Shown piece by piece: positions 12,501-24,800 of a stretch of 64,000 nt of DNA (positions within the stretch are counted from its first letter, which is position 1; each line of letters begins with the position of its first letter). The notes below the pieces were generated by a model that was not told the origin of the DNA, made no database searches, and saw nothing but the letters and a program-made list of their open reading frames with translations. Location: assembly GCA_038277395.1 (NCBI GenBank), contig CM076193.1, forward strand, positions 143,581,813 through 143,645,812, read 5' to 3'. Position numbers and translations under genes: made by a program. The stretch comes from Dryocosmus kuriphilus (Eukaryota; Arthropoda; Insecta; Hymenoptera; Cynipidae).

Positions 12501-12649
12501 GATATGTATCTGATAGCGTAAGATCACGATAAGGGAGAATATTGTATAGGGAATAGATGTATAAACATATTTAATGACTTTGTAAAGACTCTCAAGCCCG
12601 TAAAAGGGAGAGAATATAAATAAATAAATGAATTAATTAATTGAATTAC
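9575..12649 (+). mobile_element. LINE non-LTR retrotransposon, 5'-truncated and decayed
   Basis: A 14-bp target duplication (TAAAAATCAATATA) flanks the copy at 9561-9574 and 12650-12663. The coding strand is purine-rich. It begins inside an AP-type endonuclease domain (GGDLN near 9632, DYIL near 9842, EHFPV near 9917) and continues into reverse transcriptase. The 3' end is a short AAATA-type tail. Another member of the same family starts at 63244. The clade is not assigned. Confidence 0.9.
9612..12272 (+). pseudogene. LINE endonuclease/reverse transcriptase, broken
   Basis: The reading frame changes several times, so no complete protein is possible. Visible parts are: the C-terminal half of an AP-like endonuclease (9612-9932); an alpha-helical linker (10204-10729); reverse-transcriptase blocks in 10660-11238, including NYRG-like DYRGITLM, QTGFRKG, VDLKAGFDS (family usually has an aromatic or Ala before FDS) and LRQGSPLSPLLF; the YADD motif in another frame near 11279-11290; and a C-terminal region (11332-11610, 11889-12272). 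The active-site motif survives but is separated by frameshifts from the upstream blocks. It acts, when intact, in target-primed reverse transcription. Confidence 0.85.
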
Positions 12650-12663
12650 TAAAAATCAATATA

Positions 12664-13066
12664 CGATAATAATAATATGACTGACTCCAATCTTTGTGTT
12701 TTAACTCTAAATACAAATAATAGAAGAAGTAAAAGGATTATTCTGAATTAGAAAATAAATAAAAAATAATTATTAATTAATATATTAATTTAAAAATTAC
12801 TTAATCAATGATATTAATTTAAGTAATTGGAGCTTTTTGTTGGAAAAAGGTAAAGAAAAAATTACTTCTCAGCCATAACATTTTTCAAACATAAAATATC
12901 TTACATAACTTTACTATTTACAATAACTTCTACAATTAGAAATTAATCTGATTTATATTTAATAAAATTTTTTGCAAAATTTAAAAAAAAATCATATTTC
13001 TTTAATTAAATGCATTCATTTACAAAGAAACATTTTCAGTCTTTTCATTTACCCTCTTAAATTTAA
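12664..13066. other. 3' flank of lipase 1
   Basis: AT-rich sequence matching 21430-21809 downstream of the second lipase. It should contain the 3' UTR of the minus-strand lipase. I could not fix a polyadenylation signal with confidence. Confidence 0.6.
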
Positions 13067-16000
13067 TTAATTTGTTGTTTCATTTTCGTAACGAGACATA
13101 AAACTCAAAATTTTCTGATAAAGTAAAGTATCAGCATCTTTCGCCCAAAGAAAGTCCAAGTGGTTAAATTCGTTCAAAGGAACTCGAATTTTAGCGACCG
13201 GATTTCCTAATTTATTATAAAGGTTTTCCACATCCTGAAAATTTAAATGTCAAGAATTAACATTTTTAGTTTTCAGAATTTTTATATGATTCTTCGTAAA
13301 AATATTTACTTTTTCAAAAAAAAAAGAATATCTCCTTTAATTCTAAATATTTCAAAATTTATATTCAAAATATAAGTTTAAAAAGAGGAACCTTTATATG
13401 TGCGAGCCAGTCATTGACACTATAATGTAAAATCACTGGTGTTATCACCTGACTCAAATCGTATTCTGAAGGTGATAATTTTGCATAATTCTTTAAATTT
13501 CCAAAAAGTCCGTAGTCATATTGCCTAAAATAATCTGTAAAAAATTGTTTCATTAATTATGATTTATAAGAACTTTCAATTATTGGAATGACTTGAAATT
13601 ATACTAGAAAGATAAATATACTTTTTTTCATTAGTTGAGAATAATGAAGAGCCTGTTTCACAGAAGCACCCGCTGGAGTATGTCCTAATATTATCGGAAG
13701 CAATGTCTGAAAAAGATAAAAGATTATACTTCTGTGAATCAATAATAATTATTCATAAATAAATAATTCTTTCTTTAACTAAATTTACCAAGTTTAGTTG
13801 ATTTGGGCTGTAACCTGCAATAATGAACAAAATATTGCTGCACACAGGCTGAAGGATAGAATTTTCGGCACACATTTTCGATGTAAATTTGTCATAAAAT
13901 TCTTGCGTTAGACGAAGTTCATACACACCAAAGTACTTCATTACCATCTAAAATCATAAATAAATCATAAATATTATGATATTTTGACCCGTGAGATGCA
14001 ACTTTGATCTGTTATAATTTTTTCATCGAAAGATTTTCCAAGACATTTTCCTGTAAATATATTTACGATCTTGAAGATCAGTGTGAAAGTTCAAGTTTAG
14101 AGAAAAAATTATGAACGTGTAATATTTGCTAATATTGTAAACGAAGGTTATAAATTTTATAGTATGTCACACCTAATAATAGATTTGTGTCTCTAGGATT
14201 TGTTGTTAGAAGCAACAAATATTAATATATATTTTTTAAAAATTTTATTGCAAATTTTTAATTTACAAGATCATGATCGTTTGCTATTAAAAAACTTACC
14301 CAAATTTGGTCCATGATCAAATTAAGAAATCGAAAAGGTGGACTTGTAATATGTGAGCAATAAGCCACGGGGGCTAAAGCATGCATTGATATAATTTTAT
14401 CATTATATTCGGGCAATTCCGAAGCCATTACGAAGAAACTTGTACTGCCTTGACTGTGACCAATATAAAATATCTTTTTTCTTCCAGTCTTTTCCAAAAT
14501 GTAATCGATCATTGCTGGCAAATCTCTCAAGCCAATTTCGTGCCAACTGTTGTAAAAATTACAAACTTTATAAATATATACGAAAATAATTTAAAATATA
14601 CCTAATTTTCAAATACAATTACAATTACAATTACAATACAATAAAATTTTTTTTTTTATAAATTCGAACTTCCCTATTTTAGTATGTAAATCACTATGAC
14701 CTTGAAAATAATTTTTTTAAGCATTTCCTTAGATTAACGTAGTTAGTTGGAAAATTACGGCATTTTACCTGAAGGACCAGAAGTTTTCTTCACGAATAGA
14801 TGAACTAAGATGTCTCCTAGAATAAGTATTTCCTCTTACATTTCCTATCCAAACATCGTATCCAGCGTCTGCTAACATATAGGCTAAAACATACATTTTT
14901 AGTATTACATAAATACATTTTAAGATTATTTACAAATTTTTGTTTAATTGAATTTCATGTAATGGATATTACGGAATAAATTTGAAAAAAATGTAAGGTC
15001 GTGACTTGATAAAAGTACAGAGGTTAACTTACAAAATCTATTGACTTTGATTTTTGATAAACTTTATTACAATTGATTTAATATGTTACAGAAAACAGTA
15101 GAAAATTCTTTTGTAGAAGATTCTAAAATATTCTAAAATAGTCCAGAATAGTCTAGAAACTTCTAAAATATTCCAGAATTACAGAATAATTTAGAAGGTT
15201 AAAAAATATTCTACAACATTCTACTTATCCTGAAACAATGCAAAATATTCTGCAAAATTTCAGAACATTTTTAAATATTCTAGAATATTTTAGAAAAGAC
15301 GGGAACATTCTAAATAAATTTTTAAAAAATCTGCCCGCTTCGCGGGTACATTCTCGTCGCGCCCTGTGCGCGCCGCGCTTCGCGCGAAGTATGAGCGCGC
15401 CTAAGGCCCGCGTCTGTTGGCACTCGCGCTTCGCACTCGACATTTGACTCGCGCTTCGCGCTCGATAGATTATTCACCTCGCGCTACGTGCTCGGTGTTT
15501 ATGCATCGTATAAACCATTAAATTAAACATTACAAAAGAAATTATTTTACTTAAGGCTCTATCGCCCTTAAGGAATACATTCTCATCATGACACTCGCGC
15601 TTCGTGCTCGATAATTGCATTTCTTTAAAACACATTGTAGATTGGTAAAGTTTTTTAGTGATTTTCCAAATTTTCACAATACAGGATTTCGATTCTTAAA
15701 AGTAAAACGATGAGACTTTTAAATAAATTTTGTAGCTAATTCCAAGGTGAACAATTCTGCTTGTTAATATTTTCTCAAATCTTGCATAGTTTTGCTGAAA
15801 AGTGGTTTTCTTTATATTTCATAACATATTTCACGAAAAACTCAAAAGCTACGCGTCTGCTCAAAAAAATTATAGAGAGCAGATTTGTAGATCTTTTTGA
15901 GGCGAACAACTTTGTTTGTTATTATTTTTCCGTATCTTGCATAGTTTGGCGGGAAATTAAAAATTTTTTATTTTTAATAACGTTTTATCGATTAAAACAA

Positions 16001-19000
16001 AAGCCGTGCATTTTATCAAAAAATGGTTTAACAAAATTTGTAGATTTTTTTAAGATGAACAATTTTACTTTCATATATTTTTTTTTATCTCTCATAGTTT
16101 AGCCGGAAAATGGATTTTTTTATATTGTGAAAACAGTTTTTGATGGATAAACCCATAACCGTTGGTCAAAAGTGGCTGGTTAATGAACTCGTCCTTTCTT
16201 TTTACCCCGTAAAGAAGTGTACCAAAACGCAATCCAATCCGATTAGTCCTTCGAAAGTTATCGCGACCACAGACGACGACAACGGCGACGACAACAGACA
16301 GACACCGTCGTAAAAACCGCTTTTTCGGATTCAGGAGGTCTCAAAACGTGGAGATCTCATGAAATCCGCGAAAGTCAAATTTTACATAAATCTAATGCCT
16401 TCTCTGATGAGAATGTAAAAAATATTTTTCAAATTTCTTTAAAGTTTTTTTTATTAAATAATAAATCTACATAAACACAGTTTTTAACTGTACTGAATTA
16501 TATACATTAATAAGTCTCTCCCTTTTTAAAAAAAACATAAATATAGTTTTTACAAGTTGAAAGAATAAGAATTTAAGTATTTATTTCTTGATTACATTAC
16601 TCAGTTAAATAAATTAATTATCATATATTAAAATATATTTTAATTAGCCGTTCTGCCTTGAAAAGTATTCAAATCGCCTTACGAAGTTGAAAAATTTAAA
16701 CTAATGCGAATCTTCGGTCAAAAAATGGTTTTCAGCAAATTTGAAGGTTTTTCCAAGATGAACAATTCTGCTTCTTAATATTTTTTCGTATCTTGCATAG
16801 TTATTCTGAAAAGTGGATTTCTTTATATTGAATAATGTATTGCACGAATAACTGAAAAACTATGCGTCTTCAAAAAAAAATTATAGAAAGAAAATCTGTT
16901 GACCTTTTTCAGTTAAACAACTTTATTGCTTATCATTTTTTTCGTATCTTGAATATTTTGGCGGGAAACCACAGTTTTTCATTTTTAATAACGGTTTCTC
17001 AATTAAAATAAAAACCGTGCATTGTATCAAAAAACGGTTAACACAAAATTTGTAGATTTTTTTGAGACGAACAAATTTACTTTCATATATATTTTCTTGT
17101 ATCTCGTATAGTTTAGCCGAAATATGGATTTTTTGTTTTTGTAAAAACCGTTTTTGATGGATAAAACGATAACCATTAGTCAAAAGTGGCTGCTTAACAA
17201 ACAAAAAATGCGTTTCAGCAAATTCTTAGGTTTTTCCAAGATGAAACAATTCTGTTGCATAATATTTTTTCGTATCTTGTATAGTTTTCCTAAAAAACGG
17301 ATTTCTTTATATTTAAAAACTTATTTCACGAATAACTCAAAAACTATGCGTATCTACGAAAAAATTGTAGATAGCGAAATTATATATTTTTTTTTTGAGT
17401 TTAACAACTTCGTTTATGATAATTTTTTTCCTATCTTGCATAGTTTGGCGGAAAATTTGAATTTTTAATTTTTTAATAGCGTTTTCTCCATTAAAACCAA
17501 AACCGTGCATTTTAACAAAAAACGGTTGAAACAAAGTTTGTAGATCTTTTTGAGGCAAATAAATTTATTTGTAATTATTTTTTTCGTATCTTGAATATTT
17601 TGGCGGGAAACCACAGTTTTTCATTTTTAATAACGTTTTCTCGATTAAAACAAAAACCGTGTACTTTATAAAAAAACAGTTAAAACAAAATTCGTAGATT
17701 TTTTTGAGATAAATAATTTTGGTTATACACATATTTTCTGTATCTCGCATAGTTTAGCCGAAAAATGGATTTTTTGAGTTAGTGAAAACAGTTTTGGATG
17801 GATAAAACCATAACCGTTGGTCAAAAACCGCTGGTTAACGAACTGGTTCTTAATTTTTACGCCTTGAAGAAGTAGGGAAAAGCGCAATCCAATCCGATTA
17901 GTACTTCGAAAGTTATCGTGCTAACAGACTACAATGACAACGACAACAACGACGACAACGACAAGGACAGACAGACACCAACGTAAAACCTGTTTTTTCG
18001 GATTCAGGGGGTCATGAAACGTCGATATTTCATGAAATCCGCGAAAGTCAGTTTCCACATAAAACTAATACCTTCTCATTGAGATGAGAATGTAAAAATT
18101 GCATTTTTCAGCCAAACTATGTAAAAAATGAAGAAATTTACGTTTTAGATATAATTTCATCGATTGGTGAGCGCGAGAAACGTGATGGGAATGCGCCTGA
18201 GTAGCGGGCAGATTTTTCAATAACTTTTAATAACTTTTTACTGACTGTAAAGTAATATATTTTTTGTTTAAAAGGACAGTATTATACATTTAATGAATAA
18301 AGTATGGGTTGTATCAAAAAATGGTTTCAAAAGAATTTGTAGGCCTTTGGAAGGTGAATAATTCTACTTGTTGATATTTTCTCGTATCTCGCATACTTTT
18401 GCGGAAAAGTGGATTTTTTTATATGAATTAACATATTTCACGAATACCTTAAAGACCATGCATCTTTTCGAGAAAATGGTAGGGAGTAAATATGTAGATA
18501 TTTTTTAATTGAACAACTTTGTTTATTATGATTTTTTTCGTATCTTGCATAGTTTGGCGGAAAATTTGAATTTTTGATTTTTTAATAGCGTTTTCTTGAT
18601 TAAAACCAAAACCGTGAATTTTAACAAAAAACTGTTAAAAAAAAAAGTTTGTAGATCTTTTTGAGACGAACAAATTTATTTATTATTATTTTTATCGTAT
18701 CTTGAATATTTTGACAGGAAACCACAGTTTTTCATTTTTAATAACGTTTTCTCGATTAAAACAAAAACGTTAAACAATTTTGGTTATATACATATTTTCT
18801 GTATCTCGCATAGTTTAGCCGGAAGATGGATTTTTTGAGTTTGTGAAAACAGTTTTGGATGGATAAAACCATAACCGTTGGTCAAAAACCGCTGGTTAAC
18901 GAACTCGTCCTTCATTTTTACACCTTAAAGAAGTATGCCAAAGCGCAATCCATCCGATTAGTCCTTCGAAAGTTATCGTGCTAACAGACTAATCAGAATA

Positions 19001-20065
19001 ATGCTAACAGAATAATCTAGAATACTTGTGACTATATTAGAAACATGTAAGACATTCTGGAATATGTCACAATTTTCTAAAACATTTCAAAACTTTTTAA
19101 TAGAATATAGAGCATTCGGCAACATTATAGAAGATTCCAAAACATTGCAAATTTCAGAAAATTCCAGAAGCTATAATTATTTAAAACATTCAAAAACTTT
19201 CCAAAAAGATCCCAAATAGAAACTTTTTTCCTTCAAATATCATTTTGCATAAAATTGTATTAATTTTTTTAAAATCTTTTTAAATTAAGTATATAAATAT
19301 TTTTTTAAACATACCGAGAGCCTTTCCTGGACCCAAAATTATCCAATCGGCGGAACTCATGAGCAAACCATGCATAAGAAGAACAGCTGGTTTTCCAGCT
19401 GGATTAGAATTATTTTTGGGTCCGGTTATCCTGTGAATTTCCAAAACGTATTCGTCATAAGTGGCAACTGTATGTGTTTCTGGATTATAGCCATACTGAC
19501 TAATTAGCTCAACCTAAAAAAAATTTTAAATCCCATTTAATCGAAGAAAGAACATTAACTTTTTAAACACGGTACAAATTTTTATTATTTAATAATATTA
19601 ATTATTGATAATATACTACAAATTTTTTTAAATATTGAAAAATTTTCATATTTGCTTAGATTGAATGAAATGCTACTCTATTTAAATTTATTTTACCAGT
19701 TTTTTTGGCAAAAAATGGACTCAATAATAAATAATAATTAAAAACTTTATAATCTCCAGAGATCCATTTTAGCCATCATTCCGTAAATTTTCTAAATTCT
19801 TTTGAATTCGCATTTTATTTTATTTTTTTTTAATCAGAGCATTTTAAATTCTATGACACTTATAATTGATTTTTAAATTTTTTTAAAAACTTACAGTAGA
19901 AAGATAAGCATCAACATTTGGTTTTTGTAAAGCTCTTGAAACTTCATCCACATCTACTTTATCTAAAAAATTCGCATATTCCACTTCCGGTATCACTGTT
20001 CCTCCCGCCCGAAAAATGAGGAGAAAAATATCGATTAGGAAAATTTTTGCAACGAATCGCAACAT
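13067..20065 (-). CDS. Acid lipase (lysosomal/gastric lipase family), copy 1
   Basis: Eight exons join into 428 codons: 20065-19895, 19513-19315, 14883-14769, 14546-14300, 13947-13789, 13706-13622, 13534-13392 and 13234-13067. All junctions are GT-AG and in phase; the donor after 13392 is the weak GTTCCT. Residues 1-20 form a hydrophobic signal peptide. The N-terminal lipase region (PEVEY onward) is followed by an alpha/beta hydrolase fold. The nucleophile motif GHSQG puts Ser193 in place; Asp367 (NDWLA) and His398 (NHLDF) complete the expected triad. The family hydrolyses triglycerides and cholesteryl esters in gut or lysosomes; the exact substrate is inferred. The length is normal and no break is seen. 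Intron 2 (4.4 kb) is filled with repeats. The tandem paralogue lies at 21810-27773. Confidence 0.92.
14886..19312. repeat. Repeat-filled second intron of lipase 1
   Basis: In order this intron holds: degenerate ATTCTAGAATATT-like repeats (about 15110-15330), the GC-rich palindromic module in reverse orientation (15340-15605), satellite-like sub-blocks (15690-16400, 16690-18110, 18280-18960) with CGACGACAACG-type triplets, and a second ACATTCTGGAAT-like degenerate stretch (19010-19210). The equivalent intron of lipase 2 is only about 180 bp (26197-26376). Intron 2 therefore expanded by insertion. No gene is seen in it. Confidence 0.8.
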
Positions 20066-20106
20066 TGTAAAAATTGGAATAAAAGTCTCGGCCCTCTTCA
20101 GACAAA

Positions 20107-20112
20107 GTTATA
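20107..20112 (-). promoter_or_regulatory. TATA-like box of lipase 1
   Basis: TATAAC on the minus strand lies about 42 bases upstream of the ATG at 20065, close to the position of the stronger TATATAAA of the paralogue. The assignment is by position and comparison only. Confidence 0.4.
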
Positions 20113-20229
20113 CTCTCTACAATATTTGTCTGCGGACGTTTCGTATTCTAGAATCTAGACGATAAATGTGAATTAATCCTCGAAAAATTGTTCAGCATAT
20201 AATCTTTAAATCTTAAAACTTAATTATTG

Positions 20230-21430
20230 ATAACACTGTCCCCACTCATTTTAATAACCAAATCACTGTTTCGTATCTATCAGAAAATTTTTATTATAGT
20301 TTTTCATTGAATCATTACAATAACTTATGACACTGACTAATGTTACGGTATTTTCCATAAGAATAACCGGTCAAGTATAGCGCTAGGGCTAGAGTTATGG
20401 AAAATTCCGTAACAGTAAAAAGTACGATAATTTATATAATTTAATAGCTTAAAAAGAATAAAATAAATAGACAAATTATTTCTGGAAATAGTTTTAAAAT
20501 ACTGAAAAGGGATAAAGATTAAATGCAAAATTTACTCATTTTTTCTTTTTAAATTCAATTGCTTGATCAATATTTTCGCAGGTGTGCAAGATTAGAAGAA
20601 CTGATAAAGATAATTATTTCGATCGGCCAAGATTCGTCAGAAAAATGTTCTTTATTGTGATTATTAAATCGTCCACCTGTTTCAAATCATAGAATGATTA
20701 TATAAAGATCATTGCATGATTTTGTCCTTAATTACAAACATTATATTTGGTACTGATATTGATCATGATTAATTTTGTTAGTGAAGAATATTGCATATCA
20801 ATAAAAACATATTTATAAATATGAGAATGCAAAAAGTGAAAACAATACCTATATTTATGTAAATAATAATGGAGTAAATACCAATTTTGTTCTAAAAATT
20901 CAATTTATGCCTGAAAATATTATTTTCAAATTAGAATAGAAAGTACAGTAGTAACAATTAAAAATGAATATCCCAAATGCTTTACCTAAATACAAAATTT
21001 GTATAAGAATGTAATTATTTTATTATTTTAAAATATCTTTAATTTTCTGAAATATGAGTAAATAAACTTTTCTGAAATTTGAACTAAACCTTATATTTCA
21101 GTAGTAAAAGTAACTTAAAGTCAGGCATAAAAATAAGTCGAAAAACTGAATCTATTTATATAATCTTTTTTTAATTTATATTGCTTATTTCCATATTCTT
21201 ACACTCAAAGATTTTTCTTCAATTCTAAGTTTCAGTTTTAAGTTTCAATTGTACTTGCAATTACAATATGAAATGATAGGGTATAAATTTAGATTGATTA
21301 CACTTTCTATGAATTAAAATTAAAGGAGGTTAATTTTCATTCTGATATTTAAAATATACTAGTGACATAAATTGACTTAAAATAAAATAACTTAAAATTC
21401 ACATTGGAAAATTATTTAAAATCAATATAC
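20230..21430. repeat. Segmental duplication, 3' flank of lipase 2
   Basis: This is the paralogue of 7650-9574. It lacks both the satellite insertion and the LINE present in copy 1; the LINE's empty target site is at about 21413-21442. It lies between the start of lipase 1 and the 3' end of lipase 2. No gene is seen. Confidence 0.8.
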
Positions 21431-21809
21431 AATAATCATAATATGACTGATTCCAATCTTGGTGTTTTAACTCCAAATTAAAATAATAGAAGAAGGGAAA
21501 GGATTATTCTGAATTAGAAAATAATTGAAAAAGAATTAATAATTCATATAATAGTTTTAAAAGTACTTAATTATTTTTTGTTGGAAAAAGGTAAAGAAAA
21601 AGTTACCTCTCAACCATAACGTGTTTCATACATACAATTTCTTACATATCTTTACTATTTACAGTAACTTCTAAAATTTAAAATTAACCTGATTTGTATT
21701 TAATAAATGCTTTTGCTAAAAAATTAAAAATAAATCATATTTCTTTCATTAAATGCTTTCATTTACAAAGAAACAGTTTCAGTCTTTTTATTTACCCTCT
21801 TAAACTTAA

Positions 21810-24800
21810 TTAATTTGTTGTTTCATTTTGATAACGTGACATAAAACTCAAAATTTTCTGATAAAGCAAAGTATCAGCATCTTTCGCCCAAAGAAAATCC
21901 AGATGGTTAAACTCGTTCAGAGGAACTCGGATTTTAGCGACCGGATTTCCTAATTTATTATAAAGGTTTTCCACATCCTGAAAATTAAATTTTAAAAAAT
22001 TAACATTTTTAATGTCCAGAATTTTTATGTGATTTATCGTAAAAATATGTATTTTTTCAAAAAAGAAGAATCTTTTCTTTAATTATAAATATTTCAAAAT
22101 ATAAGTTTAGAAAAGGAACCTTTATATGTGCGAGCCAGTCATTGACACTATAATTTAAAATCACAGGTGTTGTCACTTGACTCAAATCGTATTCTGGAGG
22201 TGATAATTTTCCATACTTCTTCAAATTGCCAATTAATCCGTAGTTGTATTGCCCAAAATAATCTGCAAATATATATTCAGCACCTTAGCAAATAATAAAA
22301 ATTTGTAATTATTATAAAATGATTTCAAATTGTAAAAATATACTTTTTTTCATAAGTTGGGAATAGTGGAGTAATTGTTTAACAGAGGCACCTGCTGGAG
22401 TGTGACCCAAAATTGTAGGAAGCAAAGTCTGAGAAAAAAAGTCGCGAATAAAAAAAATGTTTAGCACTAAATGTTTTTTATTTTTGTTCTCCATCAATTT
22501 ACCATGTTCATTTGGTTTGGATTGAACCCACCAATCATAAAGAGAAAATTACTGCATAGAGGCTGAAGAATAGAATTTTCGGCACAAAATTTGGATGTAA
22601 ATTTGTCATAAAATTCTTTGGTTGGACGAAGTTCATACATGCCGAAGAATTTCGTCATAAGCTGAAATCATAAACTAGTCATTAAGGACATATAGTACAT
22701 TATGATATTACGTATTACCGACCGTCCCATGTATTTATTTTCCACCTTTTTAAAGTAAGGGAAATAAAGATACCGCACTGAATTTTTTTAAATTGATAAA
22801 TAATTTTATGAGGCACCGTTGTCTGGTCAGTTTGGATCGCTATCTTTTTAATACATATATTTTTTAAACATTTATAATGTTCACCTCGAATCTCTTGTAT
22901 TTTAAGTTATTCAAATATGGCGGCTGATAGTGTGCGTTATTTTCTTTCGCTAATTACAAGTATCTGGTACATTTTCACTTGACCAAAAAAGAACAAATTA
23001 GTAATGCAATAAATAAAGATTATAACAAAATATTCAAAATAGTCCATGCTGGAAGAAGCTTAGAAACACTTCTGCTGTCTCATCAGTTCAACACCTCGAT
23101 CATATACGATATTTATTTATTTATTTTTTATTAGAATTATCATTTTGCAAAACTTTTTATAATCTCTATTTATTTCATTATTAATTCCGGATAACGTTCC
23201 GAATAGGTGAACCCTCCGATTTCGTTGAAACCACGCTTACTTACGTATTTTGATGCGCTGATTACGAAAATTATAGTGAAAATTGGCGACTAGGCGATTT
23301 TCATGGTGAAAGCCATAAAAAACGCCAAAAAAATTATGTTTTTTGCATTTATCTCAGTAAATACGCATAATTTCAAAAAATATTTTAAATAAAAGTTTTA
23401 GCTAGTATAAAAATACATCTTCATTGTATAATACACTTTTCGCCTAAAACCATTATTTTTCGAGAAAAAGAGGATTTTATTGATTTTTATTTAGTCACTC
23501 TCTTTCCTTTTTCCTCCTTTTTTTCTTATCCATTTTTCGTAACTAGGCAGTGAATGCGTAGCCCCCCTCCCCACCTTGGAAATTAGCTCGAGCGCGACTG
23601 AACGCATTTCCGTAACTAGTCAGTAAATGTGTAGCCCCCCATTAACCTTGGAAAAGGGAACTATCGTGATTGAACGTATTTTCGTAAGTAGTTAGTGTAT
23701 GCGCAACTCCCCCCCCCCCCCCCCCACCTTCGAAAGGGGAACGATCGTGATTGAACGTATTTTCGTAACTAGTCAGTGAATGCGTAGCCCCCCCCCCCCT
23801 TGAAAAGGGGTATGATCGTGACCGAACGCATTTCCGTAACTTTCTTCATCTTTTTCTTGTTTTTCCAACGCAATTCTCTTTTTCTCAAAAAATAATGGTT
23901 TTAGACAAAAAGTGTATATAATCAAAAAGATGTATTTTTATACTGGCTAAAACTTTTGTTTAAAACATTTTTCTAAATTCTGCGTATTGGTTTAGATAAA
24001 CGCAAAAAACGCAATTTGTATGGTGTTTTTATGATTTTCCCCATGAAAATCGCTTTGTCGAGAATTTTCATTATCATATTCGTAATCAGCGCATCAAATT
24101 ACATAAATATAAGAAGTTTTAACAAAACTGGAAAAAAGCGTGACCGAAAGCATTTCCGTAACTGTCTTAATCTTTTTCTTGTTTTTCCAATGCAATCCTA
24201 TTTTTCTCGAAAATAATGGTTTTAGGCAAAAAGTGTATTCTACAAAAAAGATGTATTTTTATACTAGCTAAAACTTTTGTTTAAAATATTTTTTGAAATT
24301 CTGCGTATTTACTGAGATAAACGCAAAAAACATGATTTTTATGGCGTTTTTTATGGGTTTCACCATGAAAATCGCCTAGTCGCCAATTTTTACTATGATT
24401 TTTGTAATCAGCGCATCAAAATACGTAAGTATACGTGGTTTCAACGAAATCGGAGGGTTCACCTATTCGGAACTACACCCTTAATTTCTTCTTTTTTTTC
24501 AAGTGCAATTGCATCAGATACCTGTAATTAGCGAAAGAAAATACCATACGACGCCTATCAGCGGCCGTATTTAAATAACTTTAAGGGCATGTGAAACACT
24601 AAAATACCTATACTACCAATCTCAATTTTGTGGGTTTATCAATTTTTCTTTTGAACCTAAGAACTTTTTTTGGAAATGAATTATCGGATTGAAATTTTGG
24701 GAAATGCATGAGAAGACAATGAACTACGTTTGTATACATTTTTCGAGTAGGAATTCTGAAGAAAAAATTTTCGACGAAATTAAAAGTACTAAAGCTGGAA

